From contig CAUWAG010000004.1 in NCBI GenBank assembly GCA_963556695.1, positions 3,596,001 to 3,660,000 of the forward strand: a DNA stretch of 64,000 bases. The letters run 5' to 3'. This stretch comes from Anthostomella pinea. Taxonomy: Eukaryota; Ascomycota; Sordariomycetes; Xylariales; Xylariaceae. Below are positions 1 through 11,254 of the stretch, one piece after another. The position numbers were made by a program, and so were the translations under genes. The notes beneath the pieces are model-generated. The model searched no databases and was not told the DNA's origin. It saw nothing but the letters and a program-made list of their open reading frames with translations. The stretch's first letter is position 1. Every line of letters starts with the position of its first letter.

Positions 1-2242
1 TTCTTCGATTCGAGAGGCTTGGGCAGTGCTCCTTGTGGCTCGACTACTACCCAATCCCGAACTACAGCACTCCCGTCTATTAATGCTGACAGCTGTTCAT
101 TCGTGAAAGTGAAAGGTGCATCAACGACAAAGCAGGTGCTCTCTTTTGGCTCAGGTAACACATTGAGGACGTCGTAGACCGTGCCAGGACCTTGGGTAGA
201 GTAATCGGTGGTTTGGGCGAGGCTCGTATTTCCGGTTGCCACATCGCGGCCGAACATGGCTCGCTCAAAGATCCTGGATAGAGTCTCCGGCTGGTAGCCT
301 GCGACACCGTGGCCAGCTTGGAAGACGCGAGAGAACGACAGTGGGCCATGTTCGCGAACAAGGCCACCCTGGTAGGAGGAGTTGGTCGCAATGGGTTCGT
401 AGCCAGCGGCGCGGAAGCCCTCAGCAGAAGCGAAGTCGAGTGATAAGCTGACGTTCTCACCTCCATACCCTTAGAAACGCCGTGTCAGCTTTGGACCCGC
501 AGACTTGATTGAGTTGAACCTACAGTTGCAGCGGTAGTCGCGGTCTCCGTACATGAGCGCAACATTAACACCCGTGTCGAGGACCTTCTCCAACGAATGA
601 AGACTGCGTCTCATAGGGTCTCCTGTCAGTCCAAAAAATGCCTGGACAACCAGATTCGACGATGGCGTGAAGTTAAGAGGCACACCCAGGTCTTGTTGGA
701 CCCATTGTTGGTTGAGGAAGACGTCCTTGTAAGGAATAGGGTAAACTGAGATATTGAGTGCGGTAACGTCGAAGGCGGCTCGCTGTATGCTTGGTCAGTC
801 CCTGGATATAAACTTGTATTGCGTCATGAGGCTACATCTGAGAGGGCACCGTACGTCCCTTGTACTACACCCCAGCAGACGTTCGTTGCTGCTACACAGG
901 CCTCGTTGACAGTCTGGTTGTTTCCGAAGCTGAGGGGGTCCCCCTCGGCAGCAAGCGCCCGACAGTTGTCGATCAAAGCGTAGCATCCAGTCTCAGGCTC
1001 CGTAATGTTGCCCATGACCATATCGTACACCTGCTCGGGGTAGATTTCGAGTCCGTAAGTGTTATTGAAGGCGAACGTTGGATACCCCTTCCCCATGGCC
1101 CTGGCGTCCATGCAGGCATCTGCGAGACCAAGAGTGGCGAGGTCAAAAGTGGTAGCATTAGCGAGAGTCGGCTCGCCGGCCTCGATGAGGTGGTTCTGCT
1201 CCAGGAAATGTTCGAATATCCCAGGACCGTAAAAGCCTCCGTACTAGAAACCACCAGCGTCAGTCCTTGCCTTTATTTATTGGGTACGGGGTCCAATGAC
1301 TGTACCGAAACTGCCCACAGGGATACTTCGGTGCTGCCTGTTTTCCAATGAGGGAACCTTTGTTATATGCGTCAGCGCTGCACAGGTCCAAAGTCAATAG
1401 CAGGAACATCGAACGCACTCGTTGAACCAGACTTGAGAAAAGGTCCAGATAGTCCTGGCAGTACTAGCTGTGGTGTTTGTCACCGTAGAGGGCTCACTCG
1501 GGTCGAGGGTTGCTTGACGCAATGTCACGTTTAGCTTTGGTAGTCTCTCGCCATCATCGAGTGGCACGAACTCCTGTGCCACGAAGCCGAGTGTTCCGTT
1601 GACTAGTGAAACGTACGAGAACCCCGTGAGAACCGGCTGGTCAATGTAGAGCATGTTGACTTTGTCATTCCAGGAGAACTCATTGATGGTGGTAGAGTTG
1701 CCGTCTGGGTTGAAGAAGCAAGGAAAGTCGGACATTTCGTCAAAGGATGTCGCTCCTGGCCCACCGCCGAGATAGATCGAGGTCGGCGCATTCTTGGGGT
1801 CTTCTCGAGCCTCTAGAGGTATGATGTTAGTACATGTGTGATCGGTTTGCTGGTAGGGCTGTAGTGTCCTACCAAAGTACCAGAAGAACAGGTGTGCAGC
1901 CTTTTTATCGCGCCAATTACTGGCATCGGGTAGCATATCCTTGGGCAGGGTCACATAACCGCTATATGCTTCGACGCCTTCTGTCGTCTCGCAGACGCTG
2001 GTCTACATTTTCGTCCCAAGTTAGTCGGTTGTTCTTATGTGCCACTGTCTGCGATCATTTACCTTTTTGAATGAGATTTCAGCGCCCGGAAATAGCGTCG
2101 ACGAAAGCCGGATCATGTCCCGTGGCGTTGGTACAAATTCCTGCGCGTCAGCAACGCTGGCAAAAGCGAACACCAAAAGAATATACGGATACACTGTGCA
2201 AAGATGGCGAAAGTGCGTATCATGAGTATTCAGTTGGGCCAC
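1..2242 (-). CDS. Serine carboxypeptidase (peptidase S10), secreted, C-terminus cut by window edge
   Basis: A probable extracellular or vacuolar S10 carboxypeptidase that removes C-terminal residues from peptides. My model has six exons: 2242-2063, 2002-1419, 1357-1306, 1243-836, 782-524 and 469 to beyond base 1. The introns are 53-62 nt with GT-AG ends and the phases agree. Residues about 15-34 form a signal peptide (ILLVFAFASVADA). Family landmarks appear in order: CETTEGVEAYSGYV, GGGPGATSF (oxyanion region), the nucleophile in VSYGGFYGP (about residue 272; the usual Glu before this Ser is Val), the Asp region YGDRDYRCNW, and the catalytic His in FQAGHGVAGYQPET. The Ser codon is completed exactly at an exon junction. 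About 650 codons are visible and the frame is still open at base 1, so the stop lies outside. It looks functional. The subfamily is not determined. Confidence 0.9.
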
Positions 2243-2290
2243 GTTGTGATGTTCCTAGTCCAGGGCGTGGAAGGGCATCAGCAGTGGCTC

Positions 2291-2295
2291 TTATA
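2291..2295 (-). promoter_or_regulatory. Possible TATA element of the S10 peptidase gene
   Basis: The minus strand reads TATAA inside CTGTATAAGAGC, about 50 bases upstream of the chosen ATG at 2242. The position fits a core promoter with a short leader. A five-base motif is weak evidence on its own. Confidence 0.3.
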
Positions 2296-2299
2296 CAGT

Positions 2300-3825
2300 A
2301 GTCAAGCCATGCTCACGACAAGAGCCAACATGATATCCACAAGCATCTCGACAAGTGAGCCACACGATGCGTTCACTACGCCTCAGAGTCCAAGTAGATC
2401 CAGACTCCTCATATTTTGTTCCGCCCCTCAAGGTTTGGCGATATAACCAATAAGATGACTTCGCTCCACAGCCTTGCTATTACAAGTAATCTCGAGTTCA
2501 TTGCCCTCAAGGAACCCAGTAACCTCCACAGATGAAGCAAAGCTCTAGTAATCTACTAGAGGCTCCATTACGCGGAAGCCCGCAGGCTCTTTTACATGGG
2601 TGAGGAGTCCCATGGTATGGTGTGAAGCTATGTACCATCGGTTCCCAGTGCACAGCCCTGCCCGCCCCTCTGCCCCTTTGACTGCTGGAGGAATGAAGAG
2701 CATGTCAGCGTCGCCATCGCGTTTTGGCGAGCGGACCAATCGCTGTTGCGGAGCTGTCGTGTAAGCAGAGACACGCCACGATCATCGCCCGTCGGTGCGC
2801 AGCCCTCCCAGAGGCCAGGATTGCCCTGGCCATTGCTGTGACACATTTCAAGGGCTTCCTAGGGGTTGCATAGTCAGCACAGTAAATGCTGGTAAGAGAC
2901 GATTTGCCTCCCGAGGGCCATGATTACAACTTTTTCGGTCAGATTGCAGTCTGACAGTCCTTGGATTGTCACCCAGACAGTTACGCTGATTGTGTTGGTT
3001 GACTCTGATGATACCTCTCATATGATGTTCGTGATACGCATCGCTGTGAAATATGTATGTCATGTTTTCTGCCACTTAAACGTGGTGCGAAGTCAGTGAT
3101 ATAAGTGATATAAGATATGCACCCGTCTACATAGACAGCGTCCAATCGGTCACCGACTACAGAGGGTAGCCTCTTACCGAGTAGAACAAGTCATGGACTG
3201 AGAAATCACCAACTTCTGGTGTGCGACATATCAGAAAGGATGGACGATGTCGACAAGGTCGCTGATGTCTTGAGCGAGGCTGATGCATACCTCGGGCTCC
3301 GTAACGGAGAGCTTGAGGCCCGCAACAGCGCCCGGAGCAGCGCAGAGATCCGCCAGCAAGCTGCGAGCAGCGGCAAGCCTTCTGTAAACATCCGCCGTTC
3401 TTAGAAGTGCACCGTGGAGCTTACGCCTAGCCACGAGAGGCCACCCTCCGTGCGGGCGGCTTCCCGAGGGAGTGGGTGACATGGGGCCAACTTGCGGTGT
3501 TGACCGTGTTTGTGGGCTTCCATTGGCCAGAGCCATGAACATGTTTTGGTATGTATTCACCTTGAAAACCTCTACATAGACCGCTTAACTGGAGGATTTT
3601 GCTTTGCGGTACTGCCTAGGTAGGTAATCTGGGTGGGTGTTTGCTAGGGACCTCTTCTGTTCAGTAAAATCTTCGAGAAGCACACGACGTCCTCCTCCCA
3701 GCCCTGACAGTAAATTGCACCAACATCTATGATAACAAGAAGCGCGAGCCTCACCTGAATCTTCCGGCCTCTACCTCGCCGAGTCAGGCTGTTTCGATCA
3801 AGTTATCGCTATCTCGTCACGCATC
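2300..3825. other. Intergenic, no recognisable gene
   Basis: About 1.5 kb between two divergently transcribed genes (S10 peptidase on minus, P450 on plus). Short open frames on both strands, none longer than about 110 codons, show no domain, signal peptide or consistent exon-intron structure. It probably contains the upstream regions of both neighbours. No RNA gene or repeat was recognised. Confidence 0.5.
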
Positions 3826-5642
3826 ATGTCAATTGATCACAACCTCACGGCCGCCATCGGGGCCAGCGCCGAAGACCGTGCCGGCTCCTATGCCGTCATG
3901 CATGTGCTAGCTGCCACAGTCATAGTGGCGCTCTTCTCATACATTTTTACCCAGAGGAGAGGCCGGAAGAAGGTGAGCCAGAAGTCCCAAGAGTCTTGTG
4001 TTCATATGCCTAGAACGCTTCTGACGAGTCTTGTTACACCCCGGCAGCTGGAGACTGCGATTGCAGAACAACACAATTGCAAGCCCGTCATCCCTTTCGT
4101 GCCGTACAAATGGCCCCTCGCCCTTGATCTCCTCAAACGTCAATACTACATCTTGTTCAGTGACAACACATTCGAACGCCTGACGCCGTTCTTCGACCTG
4201 GCCGGGACATGTCGCATCCACCTCTTTGGCAACACCGGCTACTTTACGACCGACCCGGAGAATATCGAGGCCATTCTCTACACCCGATTCGACGATTATG
4301 GTCTCGGCAGCCGCCGCCTGGCTTTCTTCTCGCTTCTCGGCGAGGGGATCTTCGGACAGGACGGGCCGGCGTGGAAACGGTCCAGGGAGCTCATTCGACA
4401 CCAGTTTGTTCGGGTACAGAAGCAGATTCCCGAGGCCTTCACGCCGCTAGTCGACGAGCTTGTATCTGGCATCGCGGAGGCCGCAGTTGACGAGCAAGTG
4501 GACCTGAAGCCTCTTATGTACCAGTTCACCTTGGCCACCACCACCATGCTTCTGTTCGGTGAGCCCCACAGTAGCATGGCAAAGGAGGAACGGGATGCGG
4601 TACGCGATAACTTCGATTACGCTGCTTTTGGCTGCGGCATCCGTGTCCGGCTCGCTGACGTCGCCTGGCTCTACAACCCTGCCAAGTACAGGAATGCCTG
4701 CAGGGCTGTGCGTGATTAGGCAACCTTCTTTGCGGCAAAGGCTATCGAGTACAAGAACGACTTCGGTGAAGAGGCGGCTGCCGAGAAGTATGCTTTCATC
4801 ATTGACTTGTAGAAAGAAATGCAAGATTTCGAGGTGGTCCGCGACCAACTGTTGCACGTACTCGTCGTCGGACGAGACTCGACGGCAAGTCTGCTGTCTT
4901 AGACTTTGTGGGTTCCATTCTCTACGCCTGAGGCAGCTAACTGACCGTGTTCAGCTTCCATCTTGTTCGCAACCCTGTCATCCTAGAGCGGTTGTTGGAG
5001 GAGATTGCTTCCGTCCCCACGGGCGGCGACATAACGCGGGATCAGATTCAGCGGCTGCCCTTCCTCCGGTGCTGGCTCAACGAGAGTATGTTTTCATGTC
5101 AGCTCCGAATTGCATGGCCACACATTGACAAGCTGTAGCCCTGCGCTTGTATCCGACGCTGCCCTTGAACCTCCGTTCTGCCAATAAGCCTACCGTCCTC
5201 CCTCGTGGCGGCGGGTCCGATGGCAGGTCGCCAGTTCTGCTACCCAAGGGAGCTGGTATCACCCACTCCGTCTACCACCTTCACCGTCTCGAGTCCATTT
5301 ATGGGCCGGACTCCAGAGTCTATCGCCCGCAGAGATGGGAAGATGGTGAGCTGATCAGGAAGGCCCGTCTAGGGGCTGGCTACGTGGACTTCAATGCCGG
5401 CCCGAGGCTTTGCTTAGGCAGTAAGCAAGCTCAGCATAGACATCTACTGTCGGGCGACTTGCTAACTTTATATAGAGGATTTCGCCTTGATGGAAGCAAG
5501 CTACGCTATTGTCAGAGTTCTCCAGGCATATCCTAGCATTCGACTTGCTCTTGGGACCCCGAATTAGCCTGTCGGAGACGAGAAACATACGTACACTATA
5601 TCGTTGTCGCCTGTAAGTGGTGTGCTCGTAACATTGGCGTAA
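3826..5642 (+). pseudogene. Cytochrome P450 (CYP52-like) pseudogene with four in-frame TAG codons
   Basis: Relative of fungal microsomal fatty-acid or alkane hydroxylases. Exons are 3826-4907, 4955-5085, 5139-5420 and 5476-5642, with intact GT-AG introns of 47, 53 and 55 nt. Coding length is 1,662 nt, so the frame is kept for 554 codons. An N-terminal membrane anchor (VLAATVIVALFSYIF) is followed by the I-helix GRDSTASLL, the ExxR helix NETLRLYP and the haem loop FNAGPRLCLGKD (Cys about codon 496). TAG codons interrupt at codon 298 (4717), 329 (4810), 359 (4900) and 529 (5565). The family has Trp after the I-helix Ser, so codon 359 is a TGG to TAG change. The fourth lies before a conserved tail that ends at TAA 5640. 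All four fit one C:G to T:A transition from TGG or CAG. No frameshift was found, which suggests recent RIP-like inactivation (inference). Confidence 0.85.
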
Positions 5643-6173
5643 TCAGAACAACGAATGTCGAGGGTAGGCCGGAGAGGACACGATGATTAATACGCGCACG
5701 GTATCATGGGCCGCGGCTAGCAGCATATGCGAGACTGACTGGAGCGGGTTGACAGATACGGTGCAATGCAATTTAGATGCCCGAGTTGTACGGGTTTAGC
5801 TGACGAGAGGCGGGATAGAGCGGGATAGCGATTATCCCTGAATACGAGTCTGCTATGCCGGGATAACAATCCCTCCAATCCCGCTCTATCGCCGGAAACT
5901 TCCGTTGCTGACGGATTTAACGCGCTTATCAAGTCGCCGTCGTCTTTCACATCAATTGATTCTACTTAGTCAATCCCGTCTTCTTTCTTTCGTCACCTCC
6001 GGGTTTACAATCGCTCATTCAATCGTTCCACAATACCTCTGGAAGAACAGCTTCCCTGACCTGTTTCAGTGGCAGTCCAGTGACAAGGCCTAAATCTGTT
6101 CCTGGATATTTGCGGCAGGCCTTCAGCGCGTTGCAACGGGATAGCGTACCACCTCAGCATCGCGCATCGCGCA
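5643..6173. other. Intergenic spacer upstream of the Zn2Cys6 gene
   Basis: About 530 bases between the P450 pseudogene and the regulator on the same strand. At about 5812-5890 there is imperfect inverted similarity between gagcgggatagcgattatccc and the nearby reverse arm gggataacaatccctcc...cgctcta, which could fold. No ORF or RNA family was recognised. It presumably holds the regulator's promoter. Confidence 0.35.
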
Positions 6174-8407
6174 ATGTCAAGCACCCCCGGCCGTGAAGGG
6201 AATACCGGCCGCCCTCGCAGCCCCCTTCGCCGCCCTCGAGCATGCTTGCCCTGTACGAAAGCCAAAGCACGCTGTAACTACGACGGCAACAGGGTTGACA
6301 GTGGCTGTGAACGGTATTGAGTCCTCCGAAACCCCCGCCAGGATCTCCTGGCTGTTAGCTACACGTCTAACAGGCACTTGCAGGTGTCATCGGTTGAAGG
6401 TCACATGTACAGCCCAGACAACGAGGAGTATAAGGAGGCCAAGGCAAGTGAAGACGAAGCCAACGAAGTATGTCTTTGGTTATAGCCCCCTTTATTTTGG
6501 GCCAATGGCTGTCCACCCCAAGACACAGCTGACAGACCTAGCAGCACCGCTGTCTCTACCAGCGTAGACCAGTCGACCGTGAATCATGCGGAAACTCTTT
6601 TACCTGATGGTACATGGAGAATACCTAGCAGTGACCTGCGGGACCGGACTTTGGAGGCCAGACATGAGGTTCCCACCACAAATGTGGTACCCGAGCATGC
6701 GCCAGTCCATATAACGACACTGGACACTATACCAAACCACCCCCGGCAGTCTGACGATACTGCAGGAAACATCTACCGACAATTCCGGGGTTTGGCTTGA
6801 CCTGGCCCCAAGCTGAGAAAGCCATCTCAGAGTTCAACTCGATCTTCTCGATTCATTTCCCCTTCGTAACTCTAGATCCCGACACCACCGCATATCAACT
6901 CCATCGTGAGAAGCCTCTTCTGGTTAGGGCCATAATGCTTGTCGCCATCAGGCTTACAACCGCAAAGCAGAAGGAAATCAGGAGAAGCATCAATGCGTGG
7001 ATAGGTCAACACTTGCTGGTCAAGGAGGAGGCAGACATCGGTACCCTTCAAGGCCTACTGGTATTTATCGCTTGGTAAGCTTGCCTATTAACTCACGAAG
7101 TCTTGTTGACCAAGAGCAGGCCCCACCATGAATTCTATCTTGACGAGCAGCTTACCCAACTCATATATCTCGCTGTCGGCCATGCACACAGTCTGGGTAT
7201 AACGAGTCGTCGACCAAGCCCATTGACTCACAAGGTGATGGTGGCAGTTAAGCCAAGAGACATTAGCGACGCTTTGATCGGGCGTAGCCTGACAACGGAC
7301 AGGGAGGAGTCACATAGCTCTGAAGAGAAACGGGCCTTCTTGGCTTGCTACTATTTCCTCTCGGTGTAAGTTGAGTATGAACTTAAAGGCGTTTTTGAAC
7401 AATAACTGAACACAAATATCCAGGAACTCTTCCCAATTTAGTCGCTGCAACACATTGAAGTCGGACTACGTGGCTACTTGTGTCGAGTCGCTTGAACAGT
7501 CAGGCGAGTTTGCGACCGATATGCTCCTCACCAAACAGGTCAAGTTTCGGCAGGTGGTTGATCGCATAGCCGAGACGATGCCTGTTATCCATGAGTCAGG
7601 TCGGAATAATGATTTCACATCGGCTCTTTACGATGAACTGGAATCGATACGTGCTCAGCTCGAGAGGATTTGCGATAACGTAGCTTACGAACATCCCAAA
7701 TTCGGTAAACCTCGCAGATTGTCTTTACTCTTCCGGTGAGGTCATCTTGCAGGTTCTAGCTTATAGCTAACTCAGTCGCTTCCGCAGTTTTGCTTTGGAC
7801 TGTACAAAGCATTGCTTTGCTCCGATTATACCTGCCTGTCACATACCTGCGGCCTACGGCAGAGGAGGGAGTATCGCAACGCCACCTCCAATGCATGCTG
7901 TACGGCCTACAAGCAGCCCGTACCTTTTTCACGACTGTTGCATCTCTCGGCGCAATAGGGCTCTTGTATTGTCCTTTTCCCGTACTGGCCGATTGGACCT
8001 ATGCCATTGGCGCATCATCGCGACTTTTGCTGGTTAGCACCGATGGCTGGGACTTGGACCACGCGCGACGAACACTCGACCTTCCATTCTTCCTGGACGA
8101 CTTAATTGCTAAGATGACGGCTGCGAGTCAACTGAGGAACGAAAAGGTCGCAGAGAACACGGCGTTGTTCCCTTCGAGCTTTGCGCAGGACACCCCAGAA
8201 GATGAAGAAGAAGAAGAATCCTACAAGAAGTACGCGAACAAGATCAGAGTCATCAAAGCTTGGTATGAGGAGCGGATATCTGCGCCGGTTGAGGATCCAC
8301 CGCAACCTCACCATGCAGGCGTCTCTGAGCCTTTGGAACAGACTCGAGTACTGAATCAATTCTTCATGGGGCTGTTGGGATACGATAGTTGGAACATGGA
8401 GTTTTAG
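6174..8407 (+). CDS. Zn(II)2Cys6 transcription factor with fungal-specific regulatory domain
   Basis: Probable nuclear DNA-binding regulator. The ATG at 6174 opens a frame reaching the zinc cluster: Cys spacing is C-x2-C-x6-C-x10-C-x2-C-x6-C (RACLPCTKAKARC ... GCERCHRLKVTC). An intron at 6314-6383 lies just before the fifth cysteine. Later introns fit at 6468-6535, 7075-7119, 7366-7423 and 7705-7787. The middle region (SIHFPFVTLDPDTTAYQL, LLQGLLVFIAW-type sequence, GHAHSLGI) matches the fungal TF domain. An acidic patch (EDEEEEESYKK) lies near the C-terminus, and TAG/TAA-free exons run to 8407. The join around 6572-6797 is unresolved: the frame before 6800 ends in TGA, while downstream coding is in another frame that can start after the AG at 6765. 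It is either an unplaced intron or a frameshift. The target genes are unknown. Confidence 0.75.
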
Positions 8408-8830
8408 GAGCGTTGGGTAGACCGTCGTTCTTGAAGTTCAGATCTTACTCTGTTGGTTATCGAAGTACCAAGCACGGGAATCTTCAGCCACGTATGTCTA
8501 AGCTAGCACAAGCGCATGAGGCTCTTTCAGAAAACAATCACTGAAGCGCCTTCTCCGAGGCAGTCATGCCGTCTGTTCGTGAAAAGGGCATGTGCTCTTT
8601 CAGCTCGATGATGGACTAAGTTGCCTCCTTGTCGATTCTGTGCAACAAGACAGCACCACTTGTTGTCTTGAACATCGACAAAGGCTGTTACAATCAACAA
8701 GGGTACTCCGTTGTACACTATGGAACAATGGCATTGTCAAAGCCATAGCTATAGCAGAACCATATACCGACAGTTAAACTAGAAAACATATATTATGCCC
8801 AGACCACTTCGAGGACTCAGCATGTTTTGA
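8408..8830. other. Intergenic, nothing recognised
   Basis: About 420 bases after the regulator's stop. Only short unsupported ORFs occur on both strands. No repeat, RNA or promoter signal stands out. Confidence 0.4.
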
Positions 8831-9336
8831 TCAGCAATAACATCAAACACCCCCGACCTTGAGGTCACTGTCAACAGCACTGGAATCAAGCACCTCAACG
8901 AGCACCTCTGCCCTGACTGCGTGGCGGGGTACTCGAGCAAAGACGGCTCTGTCATGATCACCGCCAAGGAGCCCGCAGCCCAGACCAAGATCATCAAAGA
9001 GGGTTGCGTCTTCCCTCCAGCCAGCGTCCACCACAACTCGGAAGACGATTACTTCGGAGTTATGGGGGACTGCGGTGAAGACGAGGATTTGGCCGAAGAT
9101 TCCGACGATGGGTTCATGGCTGACGACGAATACGACAGCCCCAATGCTCGGATGTGGAATACTTGCCTGAGCTGGAACAAACACTGACTGACGAGGAGTA
9201 CGTCATCATCGACGCCTCGGATGAGGAGTACTTCTCTGAGCAGCAACATATACTGACTGACGAGGAATACGACATGCTCGACGCCTCGAATATGGAATAC
9301 TTGGCTGAGCATAAACGCATACTGGCCAAGAAGTGA
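8831..9336 (+). pseudogene. Small acidic-repeat protein, probably frameshifted
   Basis: An open frame without a clear ATG runs from 8831. Its acidic tract (EDEDLAEDSDDGFMADDEYD) ends out of frame at 9187. A second frame from about 9154 continues with the same composition as a 23-residue repeat (EYLPELEQTLTDEEY..., EYFSEQQHILTDEEY..., EYLAEHKRI) and stops after LAKK at 9336. The two frames would join as ...ARM-EYLPEL if one base near 9153-9156 were absent, and the third repeat begins with the same M-EYL. A one-base insertion or an unmodelled exon boundary is therefore likely. No known domain was recognised. The N-terminal start or upstream exon was not found. Confidence 0.4.
9157..9333 (+). 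repeat. 69-bp tandem repeat, about 2.5 copies, coding for an acidic 23-mer
   Basis: Units start at 9157, 9226 and 9295. Each carries the core GAGGA(G/A)TACG with CTGACTGACGAGGA upstream and GACGCCTCG(G/A)AT at the end. The period is a multiple of three, so the repeat keeps the reading frame EYxxExxxxLTDEEYxxxDAS. Confidence 0.75.
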
Positions 9337-10419
9337 GCTGTGTGTGAAATTGAATCTTGCCCTAGTTTTCATAAAATAAGTTACGACCTTTATATTCAGT
9401 AAGTTACTTTCCATACTTTTAATAAATAAGTGATTGAAAAATACAACCGGTTCGCGAGGAGATAGGGGGCTCACGGGAGAGCTGACCTCAGTCGGCCAGT
9501 ACCGGCGGCACCCGGAGCTCAATGGGCGATTGAAATCTTCCGCGCCATTGTCGAGCTCGAACCTTAGATGGCCATCCATAGTTGCACTTAATCGTCCGGT
9601 TCGGTCGTACATGAACCGTCCCGGCGCCCCGAGAAGCAACGGGAGCCACGCGTTCTTATGGAAGGATTCGAAGGCTTTGGAGGTCTTGCATGCTGGAACG
9701 TATGTTAGCGGAAGGTGTATGGCTGTTGGGGACGTGTTCCTGTACTCACACGGCGAGGTTTTCTGAGAGAATGAATGCGAACTGATTAGGCGGAGGCGGA
9801 TTTGTGGCGCGTAAAGAAGGATGGAATGGCGAGTAGGGAAGGAGCCAATGCATGCATTTATTCGTCCGTACAAGCAATTCCACGTGGCTGGAGAAACTAG
9901 AGACGCATGAGGACGAGTGGCGCGAAGGAGAGAAGTGAAACTTTCTAGAATGACGAGATTCATCTCATTTGAGAGTGATTGACTTGAGCATCGACTTAAT
10001 GCATGCATAGGCAAAAGTTGAAAATACAGGTGATCGCCTGGCCACCTCAGGGGTAAAACATGCCGAAACAGCAGGCATCATATGCCGTTTAAACCGCCAA
10101 AGAAGAAGCCAAATATGTGCGAGGTAAAGCCCCTGGATTTCACCAGGACATATATTTCGATGCGGTCAACACCGAGACCTGAGGGGTCGAGGATCGTTCG
10201 CACCTGGCCCCTGGCTTTCACCATCCAGATAGAACATCTGCGGATTATCATGTACCGTGAGGATACAGCTGTAGCTTTCGCAATGTTACTGGGAATACCA
10301 GGAATCATCTGGAATCCCATAGCACCCGAGTTCGATAGCATAGAAGGTGCCAAGCGCGTCATGTCATCGGATCAGGCCCCTCACCAAATACAATCATACT
10401 GACAACCAAACAAGCAATC
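9337..10419. other. Region with ambiguous ORFs on both strands, no assigned gene
   Basis: An AT-rich patch at 9355-9445 precedes a mixed region. On the minus strand a frame without stops runs from about 10008 to 9049 (roughly 320 codons). The part around 9480-9660 looks protein-like (GAPGRFMYDRTGRLSATMDG), but the downstream part is only the antisense of the acidic repeat, and I recognise no domain. On the plus strand an ORF at 10082-10402 (106 codons) also has no recognisable domain; it could be an upstream piece of the PARP-like gene in another frame. I do not call a gene here. Confidence 0.3.
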
Positions 10420-11100
10420 ATGTCATTACACATCATCATGGTAACAGTCTTTCTGGGCGCCATAACCGCTCGCTTGATAATTCCGTTGTGCCTGATGCTG
10501 CTTCATCCACCCAAGAAGTACGCATCCGGAAATCCCAAACCCAGCTTGAACCTTGGCACTGGCCCCCCTCAGGCAGTTACCAAAGAATCCCGTCTTACTA
10601 CGCTGCTGCGCGATCCCTCTGTTCTAGATTTCCTTCTTGCTTGTGTGTCAGCAGGAGTCTATAACGTCTAAGCGACATACGGACGTGTTCAAACAGGGGG
10701 CCAACCTATCTCTGCTTTACCAGCCGGCTTCCCTGTTAACATCAACCAGGTTCATGAAGTAGTTGATTACTTTCCCGCAATCACTTCCAAGATGATCGCC
10801 AACGAGTTAATCGGCTCCGGAAAGCACCACAAGAACCGTCAGGCTCTGCTGAACTGGCTTTGCACAGAATTCGAGGGCACGCTGATCTCCGCTCTCCCAT
10901 AGGCGCACATCTCGCATATTCCGGGGGCAAAACAGTTTATCCTTCTCAGCACTAACACCAAGCACCAGCGTGACTTCGAAAACCAGAACGCGGCTCAGTC
11001 TCCCGGGGGCGGCTCCGCGGCATTCCATGGGACGCCTCCGTCGAACCTTCTTAGTATTCTTCACAGCGGGTTGAGGTCCAGCAGCGGCAAGAGGGGTTTC

Positions 11101-11116
11101 TACTTCGCAGCTAGCC
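11101..11116. repeat. Target-site duplication of LINE-A, left copy
   Basis: TACTTCGCAGCTAGCC occurs here and again at 16719-16734, flanking a non-LTR element. Sixteen bases are identical. Joining the flanks across one copy restores the PARP reading frame. Confidence 0.9.
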
Positions 11117-11254
11117 TTGATTCAAACAAAAACAACTATTTTTCTTGGCGCCCCGCTGTTAGGGCGCAACCTTGATATTTGCACTAAAGCAGGCACTTCT
11201 CTCAATAACTGACTATCTCTGCCAAGGCACAAGAGAATTTTTCTCAAAAGCCGG

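Noticed and set aside
4717..5567. TAG codon reassignment as explanation for the P450 stops
   Set aside because: The PKS, MATE, abfB, FMO and other long genes contain no in-frame TAG, and at least one stop replaces a conserved Trp by a simple transition.
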